Shown: in pieces, positions 16,363 to 25,171 of the stretch
How positions within the stretch are numbered: the stretch's first letter is position 1
Layout of the letters: each line of letters begins with the position of its first letter
Assembly (NCBI RefSeq): GCF_003002955.1
Contig: NZ_PVTJ01000003.1
Coordinates: 434,001 to 498,000, forward strand
Direction: 5' to 3'
DNA from: Glycomyces artemisiae
GTDB taxonomy: Bacteria > Actinomycetota > Actinomycetes > Mycobacteriales > Micromonosporaceae
DNA length: 64,000 bases
Translations under genes and position numbers: made by a program
Notes under the pieces: generated by a model
Database searches by the model: none
What the model saw: only the letters and a program-made list of their open reading frames with translations
What the model was told of the DNA's origin: nothing

Positions 16363-17624
16363 CTGCCGTCGAGTTCCCCCTGCAGATTCCCGAACGCAGT
16401 CGCGGCCTCGCCGTCGGCGGCCTCGTAGTCCTCAGCACAGGAGCGAAGGCTCGATGCGCTGGCGGTGTGGGCCGCGGACATGTTCCCGATGATCTCGACC
16501 ATGCCGTTCCCCGCGTCCTGGTACTTGCCTGCGAAAGCGATCCCGGGTAGGCCCCAGGTCATCTCGGCTGCGGTGGCGTCAGCGGCGACGCCCTTGATCG
16601 CGTCGGCGTTGCCTGTCAGGCCTTCGAGCGCGGTCGCGGTCTGCACGAGCTCGTCCGGGTCCACGTAGGTGCCGGCGCTGGAGGCGCGACTGATCTGGCC
16701 CTGGTAGTCGCTCCCGCCTCCGAGGGCGCCCGCGCCCAAGGCGACTGCGCCGAGACCACCGGTGAGCGCCGCCGTCACACCGGCCTTCGCGCCCATTGCC
16801 GCGAGCATGCCGACCCAGTTCCCGAGGCCTCGCTTGAGGACCGGGTTGTCGAGCACGAACTTGCCGAGCACGCCGAGGATCTTCCCGAAGATCCGGTTGC
16901 ACTCACTGAGCTTCTTGAAGCCACGGCTGAACATGGAGAACGACTTGTAGGCGGCGGACAGGAGGAACGTCGCCACCGAGGCTCCGAAGGACCAGGTGCT
17001 GTTCATGAGCGCGATGAGGCCGCGGGTGATGAGCCATGAGACGAGTTCGGCGAGGATCGACTTGATGACGTCGTAGATGGTCTCCGCGAGCAGTTCCGCC
17101 CAGCCGAGGAGGGTCTGTACTCCAGCGGCTTCGTTGGACGCGGCGAAGATCGAGGCTTCGAGTGCGGTGAGCTGTTCGAACGCCGCGTCGGAGGCGTCGC
17201 CGGTCCAGGTCCTGAGATTCTCGTTCACGGCTGCGGCGTTCTCTTCCCTCAACGCGCCCAGCGCTTCCGAGACCTGCCCCCAGACCTCGCCCTGCCGCTT
17301 CATCTCCTCGGGGTCGCCCGAGACCATGTAGAGGAGTTCGTTGAGAGGTTCGACGAGTTCCAGGACGATGCTGAGACCGGCCTGCGCGAGGGCGTAGATC
17401 GGGTCCTGGATCGCGAATGCGGCTTCGAGGGCGAGCGCGGCGATGTCGCCGGGGATCGCGGCCGCAGAGGCGAGCCGGTCGTCGCCAGTGACAGCGTCGT
17501 AGATGTGGTCGGCCATTTTCAGGCCGCTCTTGACGACGGGAGTGTCCTCGGCCATGTTGCGGAGGGCGCCGTCCTGCTGCGGGGTGGGGTACTGGGTGAT
17601 GTCAGAACCGTACTGATCCGACAT
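16359..17624 (-). CDS. WXG-motif protein, possible type VII secretion substrate
   Basis: A 421-residue, Ala-rich helical protein. A WTG triplet at 140-142 (ENLRTWTGDASDAAF) lies between two helices, the pattern of the WXG100/ESX superfamily. A long central segment has hydrophobic helices at about 185-220 and 260-300, and the C-terminal 100 residues are again helical. There is no Sec signal. The ATG at 17624 has AGAGGAG about 6 nt upstream. It is followed by a coupled membrane-protein gene. No EccC, EccD or MycP genes are in view, so export by a type VII system is inference from the fold alone. Confidence 0.72.
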   Translation of the reverse strand: MSDQYGSDITQYPTPQQDGALRNMAEDTPVVKSGLKMADHIYDAVTGDDRLASAAAIPGDIAALALEAAFAIQDPIYALAQAGLSIVLELVEPLNELLYMVSGDPEEMKRQGEVWGQVSEALGALREENAAAVNENLRTWTGDASDAAFEQLTALEASIFAASNEAAGVQTLLGWAELLAETIYDVIKSILAELVSWLITRGLIALMNSTWSFGASVATFLLSAAYKSFSMFSRGFKKLSECNRIFGKILGVLGKFVLDNPVLKRGLGNWVGMLAAMGAKAGVTAALTGGLGAVALGAGALGGGSDYQGQISRASSAGTYVDPDELVQTATALEGLTGNADAIKGVAADATAAEMTWGLPGIAFAGKYQDAGNGMVEIIGNMSAAHTASASSLRSCAEDYEAADGEAATAFGNLQGELDGR

Positions 17625-17819
17625 TCGTGCTCCTCTAGGCGGATGGGCGGCCGCCGACCGGGGTATCGGCGGTCTTCCAAAGCTATCGCAGCGGCGCAAG
17701 GCTGCTGTGGTGGTCAGGTGCGGTGTCGACAGTCGTTCGAGCCGCTGCCGTCCAGCGCCCCACCGAGCAGTCGGTCGTCCGGAGCCCAGCCGGACCGGAG
17801 GCGGACCGCCTCGTGCGGC

Positions 17820-18653
17820 TCACCGCGCCGGGCTGGAATGCCGCCGCGGGGCCAGTGCGGCGCGGTACTGGCCGGGGCTGGTCCCGACGGCCTTCGCGAA
17901 CTGGGCGTAGAAGCTGCTGCCGGAGCCGAAGCCGGAGGCGTAGCCGACCGCGGCGCAGTCGAGGTCGGTGGTGGCGAGGAGGCGCTGGGCCTCGGCGACG
18001 CGGCGGCGCAGCAGGAACTCGCCGATCGTCATCTCCCAGGCCCGGCGGAAGACGGTCATGGCGTACTCGGTGTTCAAATGGGCCACGGCGGCGACGTCAG
18101 CGGCGGTGATCGGGTCGCGGAAGCGGTCCATGATGAACGCCGCCATCGCGAGCGGCCGCGGGACCGGGGCCTGCCCGCCGCCGTTCGAGGCGCGCGCGGC
18201 CGAGAGCGTGCGCCGGACCTGGGCCTGGACCTCCAGGAGGGCGGTGGCCGCGTCGCCGCTGGCGAAGTCGGCCTCCCAGCGCCGCCAGACGCCGACCGCG
18301 TCGACGTCGGCGGGCACGGGCGCGAGCGCGGGCCGGCCTTCGAGGAGGGCGCGCAGGTCGGCCGCGGGCAGGTCCCAGGTGAGCACGGTCGACAGCGGCA
18401 CGTGCGCCCAGCAGACCTCGGCGGGCGCGCCTTCGGGTTCGAGCAGGAGGTGCGGCGGGCTCGCCCAGAACACGGCCGCCTGGCCCTGCTCGACGCGCAG
18501 GCGCCGCTCCCCCATGAGGTACTCGATGGCGCCGCGGGTGACGATGTTCAGTTCGATGTCGTCGTGGCTGTGCGCGCGCTGCATCGCCGGAGCCGTCCCG
18601 CGGGCGACCCAGACCCGGGCGCTCGCGAGCTCCACCACCGCTTCTACGTTCAC
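17820..18653 (-). CDS. AraC-family transcriptional regulator
   Basis: A 277-residue regulator with an N-terminal cupin sugar-sensing domain (HSHDDIELNIVTRGAIEYLMG at about 28-48) and a C-terminal double helix-turn-helix ending in GYASGFGSGSSFYAQFAKAVGTSPGQYR. The start is the GTG at 18653. It is divergent from the GH27 gene, 90 bp away, the usual arrangement for an AraC activator and its target. The effector is presumably galactose or a galactoside, inferred only from that neighbour. Confidence 0.9.
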   Translation of the reverse strand: MNVEAVVELASARVWVARGTAPAMQRAHSHDDIELNIVTRGAIEYLMGERRLRVEQGQAAVFWASPPHLLLEPEGAPAEVCWAHVPLSTVLTWDLPAADLRALLEGRPALAPVPADVDAVGVWRRWEADFASGDAATALLEVQAQVRRTLSAARASNGGGQAPVPRPLAMAAFIMDRFRDPITAADVAAVAHLNTEYAMTVFRRAWEMTIGEFLLRRRVAEAQRLLATTDLDCAAVGYASGFGSGSSFYAQFAKAVGTSPGQYRAALAPRRHSSPAR

Positions 18654-18730
18654 GAGGGGCGATGGTAGCCGAACAAAGGATCCCGGACGAACCGCGAAGC
18701 GGACCGGATCCGCGGCGGCCCGATCCGGCC

Positions 18731-18744
18731 TACCGTTGTCCGCA
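18731..18744 (+). promoter_or_regulatory. Leaderless-type -10 box before the GH27 gene
   Basis: TACCGT at 18731-18736 ends 7 nt before the ATG at 18744, and no Shine-Dalgarno sequence is present. This geometry fits a transcript that starts at or next to the A of the start codon. Confidence 0.45.
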
Positions 18745-20012
18745 TGACGACGACCTCTGCGCGGAAACTCGCCGCGCGCCGCGCGCCCATGGGATGGAAC
18801 AGCTGGGACTGCTTCGGCGGCTCCGTGACCGAGGACGAGGTGATCGCCAACGCCGAGTTCATGGCCGCGCACCTGAAGGAGTTCGGCTGGGACACGATCG
18901 TGGTCGACATCCAGTGGTACGAGCCCGACCCCGGCGAGCACCGCTACAACGACGTCGCCGACCCGGTCCTGGACGCGTGGGGGCGCCAGCTCCCGGCCCC
19001 GAACCGGTTCCCGTCGGCCTCGGACGGATCGTTCAAGGCCCTCGCCGACCGCGTGCACTCGCTGGGCCTGCGGTTCGGCGTGCACATGATGCGTGGCATC
19101 CCGAAGAAGGCCGTGGAGCTCGACCTGCCGGTCCTCGGCGGCGGCACCACCGCCGCGCAGATCGCCGACCGCGAGAACGCCTGCACCTGGAACCCGGACA
19201 ACTACGGCATCGACCACGCCGCGCCGGGCGCCCAGGCGTACTACGACTCGCAGGTGGCGCAGTTCGCCGAGTGGGGCGTGGACTTCGTCAAGCTCGACGA
19301 CGTGCTCCACCCGCCGACGCAGAGCGAGGACATCGCCGCGTACTCGCGCGCGATCGACCGGTGCGGGCGGCCGATCGTGCTCAGCCTCTCGCCGGGTAAG
19401 GCGCTGTCGCTCGCGCACCTCGACCACCTGCGGACGCATTCGGAGATGTGGCGGATCTCCGACGACCTGTGGGACGACTGGAGCGCCCTCCACGAGATGT
19501 TCCAGCGCGCCGCGCGCTGGGCGCCGCACCAGGTTTCGGGCGCGTGGGGCGACGCCGACATGCTCCCCTTGGGCCGCATCGGCATCCGCGCGCACGTCGG
19601 CGACGACCGGCTCTCGCGCCTGACGGTGGAGGAGCAGCGGACGATGCTCACGCTGTGGTGCGTGATGCGCTCCCCGCTCATGTTCGGCGGGCACCTGCCG
19701 GACACTCCGGCCGACACCCTCGACCTGCTGCGCAACCGCGAGGTCCTGGCCCTGCTCGACAGCAAGGGGAGCCGCGAAGTGGTGCGCGACCACTCGCTGG
19801 CCGTGTGGAAGGCCGACCTCGACGACGGCGCGGCGTTCGCGGTGTTCTGGTTCGGCGACGAGCCGGCCGAGCTCGACGTGCACCTGTCCGACGCCGGCGT
19901 GCCGCAGCGCGACAGCGTCCGGGACCTGTGGCGGGGCGTCGACGTCCCGGTCGAGGGCGGGAAGGTCCGCCTCGACGTCCCGGCCCACGGGAGTCGCCTC
20001 CTGCGCGTGTGA
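18744..20012 (+). CDS. GH27-type alpha-galactosidase-like hydrolase
   Basis: A 422-residue clan GH-D (beta/alpha)8 hydrolase. The N-terminus has PMGWNSWDCF (15-24), then the VVDIQWYEP strand. The likely nucleophile is Asp185 in FVKLDD and the acid/base lies at Asp240/241 in RISDDLWD. The C-terminal greek-key domain ends in HGSRLLRV. There is no signal peptide, so it acts in the cytoplasm on imported galactosides. The KLDD motif departs from the usual KYDNC of eukaryotic GH27, so the substrate could also be another alpha-linked or beta-L-arabinopyranosyl sugar. The divergent AraC gene is its probable activator. Confidence 0.82.
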   Translation: MTTTSARKLAARRAPMGWNSWDCFGGSVTEDEVIANAEFMAAHLKEFGWDTIVVDIQWYEPDPGEHRYNDVADPVLDAWGRQLPAPNRFPSASDGSFKALADRVHSLGLRFGVHMMRGIPKKAVELDLPVLGGGTTAAQIADRENACTWNPDNYGIDHAAPGAQAYYDSQVAQFAEWGVDFVKLDDVLHPPTQSEDIAAYSRAIDRCGRPIVLSLSPGKALSLAHLDHLRTHSEMWRISDDLWDDWSALHEMFQRAARWAPHQVSGAWGDADMLPLGRIGIRAHVGDDRLSRLTVEEQRTMLTLWCVMRSPLMFGGHLPDTPADTLDLLRNREVLALLDSKGSREVVRDHSLAVWKADLDDGAAFAVFWFGDEPAELDVHLSDAGVPQRDSVRDLWRGVDVPVEGGKVRLDVPAHGSRLLRV

Positions 20013-20166
20013 GCCCCGTGGTCCGCCTGCCGCGCCCGAAAGATCTGACGAATCCATTGACATTTTGGCATGTCCCGATGGATCATCATTTCATCGCCCG
20101 ATCCAACTAATGTGCATCGGGGCCGCTCCAGGGGCGCGGCAGGCAGACTCAAAAGGGGGTGCGCTC

Positions 20167-21771
20167 GTGAGCGCAACCAGAAGAAGACTCAAGGCCGCGT
20201 TCGCGGCCCTGTTCCTGGCGGCGGCGGTCGGCGTGTCGGTCGCGAACTGGACGCCGCAGGCGTCGGCCGACACCATGACGCAGCTGAACGCCTCGCAGAT
20301 CACCGCCGACATGGGCGCCGGGTGGAACCTGGGGAACAGCCTGGAGGCCAACGCCAACGGCATCCCCAGTGAGACCGCGTGGAACAACCCGACCGTGACG
20401 CAGGCGCTGATCGACAGCGTGCAGGCGGCCGGTTTCGACACCATCCGCATCCCCGTGTCCTATCTGAACTACATCGGCTCCGGTCCGGACTACACGATCA
20501 ACGCCGCCTGGCTGAACCGCGTCCAGCAGGTCGTCGACTACGCGCACAGCCGCGGCATGTACGTGATCATCAACATGCACGGCGACGGTTGGAAGAGCAC
20601 CAACGGCGGCTGGCTCATCTGCGACGCCGCCGACCAGTCCACGATCAAGGCCAAGTACCAGAAGGCCTGGCAGCAGATCGCGAACCGGTTCCGCGACTAC
20701 AACGAGCACCTGATCCTCGAATCCATGAACGAGGAGTTCGACGGGCAGTACGGCGCCCCCACCCAGCCCTGCTACTCGAACATCAACGCCTACAACCAGA
20801 TCTTCGTCGACACCGTGCGCCAGACCGGCGGGAACAACGCCTCGCGGTGGCTGCTCGTCCCCGGCTGGAACACCAACATCGACTACACCACCGGCAACTA
20901 CGGGTTCGTGATCCCCACGGACGACTACCGCTCCCCCACCATCCCCAGCGGTGAGCGGCGCATCATGATCTCGGTCCACTACTACGACCCGTGGGACTTC
21001 ACCGGCAACGAGAGCAGCGGGATCACCCAGTGGGGACCGAACGCGCCCGACCCGTCCAAGACGGGCACCGGGGGCCAGGAGGACCACATGGACGCGCAGC
21101 TGAAGAAGACCTACGACGCGTTCGTCTCGAAGGGCTACCCGGTCGTCGTCGGCGAGTTCGGCGCGATCGACAAGTCGTCGCAGGACTCGGTGAACCACCA
21201 GTCCCGGCAGGACTTCGCGCGCTACATGGCCGCCACGTCCAAGCAGTACGGCGCCGTCCCGGTCTACTGGGACAACGGCTGGAACGGCCAGTACGGGTTC
21301 GGGCTGTTCGACCGGTCCAACAACACCGTGACGCAGCAGGGCATCATCGACGCGATCATGAGCGGCCTCGGCGGCGGGCAGTCGTCGGGCTCGTCCGCGA
21401 TCGTGGGCGCGGCCTCGAACCGGTGCCTCGACATCCCGAACTCGTCCACCACGAACGGGACCCAGGCGCAGCTGTGGGACTGCAACCAGGGCTCGAACCA
21501 GACCTTCACACGCACCGCATCGGGCGAGCTGAAGGTCGGCGGCAAGTGCCTCGACGCGTCCGGCTGGGGCACCGCGAACGGCACCAAAGCGGTGATCTGG
21601 GACTGCTCGGGCGGCGCGAACCAGCGCTGGAACGTCAACGCGAACGGCACCATCACCAACGCGCACAACGGCCTGTGCCTCGACGCCAGCGGCGGCGCGA
21701 CCGCCAACGGCACCCAGATCATCCTCTGGGCGTGCAACGGCGCCGCGAACCAGCGCTGGAGCTTGAGGTAG
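20167..21771 (+). CDS. Secreted GH5 endoglucanase/mannanase with C-terminal ricin-type lectin domain
   Basis: A 534-residue exported enzyme. A Sec signal peptide ends near residue 34 (ASA). The catalytic (beta/alpha)8 barrel spans about 36-385. The acid/base is Glu189 in ESMNEEF and the nucleophile Glu330 in VVVGEFG. The HYYDPWDF segment matches the cellulase subfamilies. A Gly/Ser linker leads to a ricin B beta-trefoil at about 404-534 with three QxW-like repeats. The GTG start follows AAAAGGGGG. GH5 activity on cellulose, mannan or xyloglucan cannot be separated here. The lectin domain should tether it to plant polysaccharide. Confidence 0.88.
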   Translation: MSATRRRLKAAFAALFLAAAVGVSVANWTPQASADTMTQLNASQITADMGAGWNLGNSLEANANGIPSETAWNNPTVTQALIDSVQAAGFDTIRIPVSYLNYIGSGPDYTINAAWLNRVQQVVDYAHSRGMYVIINMHGDGWKSTNGGWLICDAADQSTIKAKYQKAWQQIANRFRDYNEHLILESMNEEFDGQYGAPTQPCYSNINAYNQIFVDTVRQTGGNNASRWLLVPGWNTNIDYTTGNYGFVIPTDDYRSPTIPSGERRIMISVHYYDPWDFTGNESSGITQWGPNAPDPSKTGTGGQEDHMDAQLKKTYDAFVSKGYPVVVGEFGAIDKSSQDSVNHQSRQDFARYMAATSKQYGAVPVYWDNGWNGQYGFGLFDRSNNTVTQQGIIDAIMSGLGGGQSSGSSAIVGAASNRCLDIPNSSTTNGTQAQLWDCNQGSNQTFTRTASGELKVGGKCLDASGWGTANGTKAVIWDCSGGANQRWNVNANGTITNAHNGLCLDASGGATANGTQIILWACNGAANQRWSLR

Positions 21772-21784
21772 CCCCGACCGACTG

Positions 21785-21809
21785 GCGCCCGCCGACGGTC
21801 GGCGGGCGC
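21785..21809. terminator. Bidirectional terminator between convergent GH5 and PHP genes
   Basis: GCGCCCGCCG and its complement CGGCGGGCGC flank a 5-nt loop. Flanking bases (GACTG/TAGTC) extend the stem. It sits 13 bp after the GH5 stop and touches the last base of the convergent gene, so it can serve both strands. Confidence 0.65.
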
Positions 21810-23449
21810 TAGTCGGTGCTCGCGAAGATCGGGTTGGTGTAGAACCAGAGGTCTTCCCAGGGGTCGACTTCGCCGGGGACGTCGGGGGCGGGGCCGAGGG
21901 GGTCGATCTCGGTGCCGAGATATCCCGGTTGGCTCCGCTTGCCGTCGGTGCCGCGGACGCGGACGTACATGCCGGATTCGACGGTGAAGGTGTGGACGAG
22001 TTCGATCGAGCCGGTCTCGTCGCCCACGTCCCAGGAGTGGACGACGCGGGTGCCGGGCGCGGTCATGGTGTTCGGGTCGGCGGCGGGGCCGGTGACCTTC
22101 CCGGCGATGACGTCGACGCGGGCGAGGCGCGGGAGGAGGCCGGCGTAGTTGACGCGGTCGGCGAGGTCGATCGCGAGCACGAGTTCCACGTCGGTGCCGG
22201 GCCGCACGTCGAGTGTGCCGCCGAGCCCGGCGCGGTGCCGCGAGCCGCCTCGGCCCTTGACGCGCAGGCGCATGTCGAGTCCGGCGACGAGGTCGCCGAA
22301 GCAGACCCACATGCGTCCGGCGCGCATCGCGTCCATGACGGCGCGGTGGCTGAAGTCGGTGGCGCCCACCCAGGTCCGGTTGTAGGCGCCGGGCGGGAAC
22401 GAGGAGTACTCGGCGACCGGGCGGCCGGTGCCGACCGGCGGCGGGTAGACGCCGGTGGACTCGAACGTGTCGCCCGCGTCGTTGTAGGGGATCGTGTCGT
22501 AGCCGGTCTGGTCGAGGGGGTCGACGGGGTTGCGGACCCAGTCGCCGCAGCCCTGGTGGCCGTCGGAGGTGGTGGTGATCCACCATTTGCGGCCCTCGGC
22601 GAGGAGGCTGTCCCACACGCCGCCGACGGTGGCGGTCATCCAGTCGAAGCCGCCCCAGGTGCGGTAGCTCTCGGCGGGGTAGCCGGGGAAGGAGTGGCCG
22701 CCGGGGTTCGAGTCGTAGAGGCCGCGTCCGCGGGCCATGCCGGGCGCGGGCAAGCCCGCGGCCTGGTGGCCGGGGGCGCCTTCGAAGCCGATGACGATGC
22801 CGGGGGTGGCGTCCTGCCAGGCGCGGAGCTCGGCCGGGGAGTCGATGCCCTTGCGGGCCGGGTGGTTCGGGAGGACGAGGGCGTCGGCGAGGCGGCCGTC
22901 TTCTACGGCGGCTTCGAGGTGGGCGAGGGCCTCGATCGCGAGCGCCTCGTTCTCGGGGGTGCCGTCGCGGGCGCCGACCACGTTGGCGTCGTAGGCGTTC
23001 ACGAACTCCTGGAGGACCTCGGCCTCGCCGTCGCCGGGCGCCATCATGAGGGTGGTGTGCTCGCCCGCGGGGATGTTCCATTCGAGGCCGCCGAAGACGA
23101 GCAGGTCGTCGCCGTGGCGGTCGCGCGCGGCGGCGAGATCCTCGTGCCGCGGGGCGATGCTGTGGGCGGCGAAGGGTTTGTTGCCGTGGTCGGTGACGGC
23201 GATCCAGTCCAGGCCGCCCGCGATGGCGCGCACGGCCTGGTCGTCGATGCGGTACATGGCGTCGTTGCTGTAGCGGCTGTGGAGGTGGTGGTCGCCCGCC
23301 AGCCACAGGTACCCGCCGCGGCGCTCGCGGGCGGCGGCGGGAGTGGCGGCAGCGGCCGCCGCGGCGGTGCCGACGAGTCCGGCGCCGAGCAGGCCCGCGC
23401 CGCGCAGGAAGCCCCGGCGGTCGGTGCCTTCGGGGTATTGCTTGGTCAT
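21809..23449 (-). CDS. Secreted PHP-domain metallohydrolase-like protein
   Basis: A 546-residue protein with a Tat signal (DRRGFLRGAGLLGAG). The PHP metal-binding motifs are clear: DHHLHS at 53-58, VTDHGN at 85-90, LEWNIPAGEH, LPNHP and a late TSDGHQ. A C-terminal beta-rich region follows (VRVRGTDGKRSQPGYL). PHP proteins are known as polymerase-linked nucleases and histidinol phosphatases. Exported versions in actinomycetes are poorly characterised and may be phosphoesterases. It starts 108 bp after the end of the upstream GH5 gene on the same strand, so it could be cotranscribed. Substrate unknown. Confidence 0.82.
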   Translation of the reverse strand: MTKQYPEGTDRRGFLRGAGLLGAGLVGTAAAAAAATPAAARERRGGYLWLAGDHHLHSRYSNDAMYRIDDQAVRAIAGGLDWIAVTDHGNKPFAAHSIAPRHEDLAAARDRHGDDLLVFGGLEWNIPAGEHTTLMMAPGDGEAEVLQEFVNAYDANVVGARDGTPENEALAIEALAHLEAAVEDGRLADALVLPNHPARKGIDSPAELRAWQDATPGIVIGFEGAPGHQAAGLPAPGMARGRGLYDSNPGGHSFPGYPAESYRTWGGFDWMTATVGGVWDSLLAEGRKWWITTTSDGHQGCGDWVRNPVDPLDQTGYDTIPYNDAGDTFESTGVYPPPVGTGRPVAEYSSFPPGAYNRTWVGATDFSHRAVMDAMRAGRMWVCFGDLVAGLDMRLRVKGRGGSRHRAGLGGTLDVRPGTDVELVLAIDLADRVNYAGLLPRLARVDVIAGKVTGPAADPNTMTAPGTRVVHSWDVGDETGSIELVHTFTVESGMYVRVRGTDGKRSQPGYLGTEIDPLGPAPDVPGEVDPWEDLWFYTNPIFASTD

Positions 23450-23556
23450 GGGGTCCTCCGGAGTGCGGCGGCCCGGCGGGCGCCGGGACGGAGTTGATCT
23501 TGATGGCTCCGCGGGTCCAGGAGCCGAACCGCCGCTGTCCGGGAGGTGAATTCGGG

Positions 23557-25017
23557 TCAGAGGGTCCAGTGCTGGTTGGCGGCGCCGGTGCAGGCGGCCT
23601 GCTGGAGGCGCACGCCGTTGGCGGCGCTGGAGCCGATCACGTCGAGGCACTTGCCGGAGTGGCGGGCGACCAGCTGGTCGTAGCCGCTCCCGGCGTCGCG
23701 GACCTGCCACTGCTGGTTGGTGCCGGTGCCGCAGGTCCACAGGATCGCCCGGGCGCCGTCGGCGGTCGAGGCGCCGCTGATGTCGAGGCACTTGCCCTGG
23801 GAGACGAGCTGCACGTAGCCGCCGCCGGCGTCGCGGAGCGTCCACTGCTGGTTGGCGCCGCCGTGGCAGTCGTACTGGATGATCTCGGCACCGTCGGCGG
23901 TGGAGCCGCCGACGACGTCGATGCACTTGCCGGACAGGCGGTTCACGATCGGGGTGGTGAGGCTGCCGCCGATGTCGTCGCCCCAGGCGTGGCGGATCCG
24001 GTCGGCGCCGGAGGCGTTGCGCACGGTCAGGTCGACGGCGGTGCCGCTGCCCGAGGCCGAGAACATGGAGTACCAGTCGTAGCCGATGGTGCCGGGCTTG
24101 CCGCCGATGGCGGGCCAGTAGGTGGAGCCCATGCGCTGCTCGCGGGCGACGTCGGTGACGGCGCGGAGGTAGCGCACGAAGTTGTCGGTGCTGGCGGCGT
24201 TCGCGTAGTCGCGGCCGTCGTTCATGGGCGCGCCGAACTCGGTGAGGACGGCGCGGGGGCCGCAGGAGCCGAGCTGGTCGCGCACGCTCTGCACCCACCC
24301 GGCGTAGTCCTTGGTGCCGTAGAAGAACTGGTAGTGGTGGAAGGAGACGAGCGTGCCGCTCAGGCGCGAGTCGGCGCAGATCGGCTTGGCGTCCTGGCTG
24401 AAGCCGGTGCCGCCGATGAGGATGCGGCCCTTGGGGATCGACGGCCGGGCGCTGATCCAGGAGGCGGCGACGTTCGTCCACTCGGTGGCGCTGTAGCCGT
24501 GGGGCTCGTTCATCGGCTCGAAGTACACGAGGCTGTTCGAGCCGTACTGGGAGGTGACGGTGTTCCACATCGAGTTGAAGGCGTTCATGTCGGTGATGCG
24601 CCCGCCGGAGGCCGCGCCGTCCTCCCAGTAGGCGAGGATGACCTTGAAGCCGCGGGCGGTGGCGGCGTCGATGGTGCCGCGGTAGGCGTTCCACCAGGCG
24701 GTGCCGACGGTGTGGGTGTTGACGGGGAGCCGGACGGTGTCGGCACCCATGGTCGCGGCCATGTCGGCGTAGATCGCGTCGGCCTTGGCGCGCACGGTGT
24801 CGTAGCTGTCGGACTGGCTCAGCCGGTCGAGGACGAGCGGGCCCTTGACGAAGTTGTCCCCCAGGACGGCCCAGTTGAAGCCGCGGAAGGCGCTGGTGTC
24901 GGCCGCGGCCGGGGCGGCCCCCGCGAGGACCGCGACGGGGGTGAGCAGCAGCGCGGACAGGAGCGCGAGGAGGAGGCGGGACAGGCGGCGCGACGGCCGG
25001 GGTGGTGAGCAGTTCAT
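23557..25017 (-). CDS. Secreted GH5 cellulase-like enzyme with C-terminal ricin-type lectin domain
   Basis: A 486-residue exported enzyme. A long Sec signal peptide ends in APAAAD near residue 40. The catalytic barrel has acid/base Glu171 in YFEPMNEP and nucleophile Glu260 in AVLTEFG. From about residue 355 a beta-trefoil lectin of the RICIN type carries three repeats of SGKCLDV...QQW form. It differs strongly from the GH5 at 20167, so the two represent different GH5 subfamilies. A near-consensus promoter lies 73-101 bp upstream, and the LacI gene at 25171 is divergent and may repress it. Confidence 0.86.
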   Translation of the reverse strand: MNCSPPRPSRRLSRLLLALLSALLLTPVAVLAGAAPAAADTSAFRGFNWAVLGDNFVKGPLVLDRLSQSDSYDTVRAKADAIYADMAATMGADTVRLPVNTHTVGTAWWNAYRGTIDAATARGFKVILAYWEDGAASGGRITDMNAFNSMWNTVTSQYGSNSLVYFEPMNEPHGYSATEWTNVAASWISARPSIPKGRILIGGTGFSQDAKPICADSRLSGTLVSFHHYQFFYGTKDYAGWVQSVRDQLGSCGPRAVLTEFGAPMNDGRDYANAASTDNFVRYLRAVTDVAREQRMGSTYWPAIGGKPGTIGYDWYSMFSASGSGTAVDLTVRNASGADRIRHAWGDDIGGSLTTPIVNRLSGKCIDVVGGSTADGAEIIQYDCHGGANQQWTLRDAGGGYVQLVSQGKCLDISGASTADGARAILWTCGTGTNQQWQVRDAGSGYDQLVARHSGKCLDVIGSSAANGVRLQQAACTGAANQHWTL

Positions 25018-25089
25018 GAAGTGACCGTTTCTCGTGCGGGGGGCATGCGCGCGATCTCATGCGCCCGGAAGGTCGCGATTCCAGAACTA

Positions 25090-25118
25090 AATATAGAGAT
25101 GCGTCAATACTATGTCAA
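25090..25118 (-). promoter_or_regulatory. Near-consensus sigma-70 promoter for the GH5 gene at 25017
   Basis: On the minus strand TTGACA (25118-25113) and TATATT (25095-25090) are spaced by exactly 17 bp. It predicts a leader of about 65 nt before the GH5 start. Such a strong promoter in a high-GC genome usually needs tight repression, fitting the adjoining LacI gene. Confidence 0.65.
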
Positions 25119-25158
25119 CGCTTGCCACGCGAGGCGGGACGACTGGGGCGCATGACGC

Positions 25159-25171
25159 TAGACTGCCGCGA
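25159..25171 (+). promoter_or_regulatory. Leaderless-type -10 box before lacI
   Basis: TAGACT at 25159-25164 ends 6 nt before the ATG at 25171, and no Shine-Dalgarno sequence precedes the start. Confidence 0.45.

Noticed and set aside
16359-17624. Complete type VII secretion locus
   Set aside because: Only a WXG-motif protein and one membrane protein are present; no EccB, EccC, EccD, EccE or mycosin gene is in the window.
20030-20110. TTGACA at 20058 as promoter of the first GH5 gene
   Set aside because: No acceptable -10 box lies 16-19 bp downstream, so I did not list it as a feature although some promoter must exist in this gap.
20167-21771. CebR-type operator TGGGAGCGCTCCCA near the cellulase genes
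   Set aside because: I looked for this known actinomycete cellulase-regulator palindrome and saw no good match upstream of either GH5 gene.
21264-23306. 680-codon minus-strand frame across the GH5 and PHP genes
   Set aside because: Arg/Pro/His-rich shadow translation spanning the ends of two convergent real genes.
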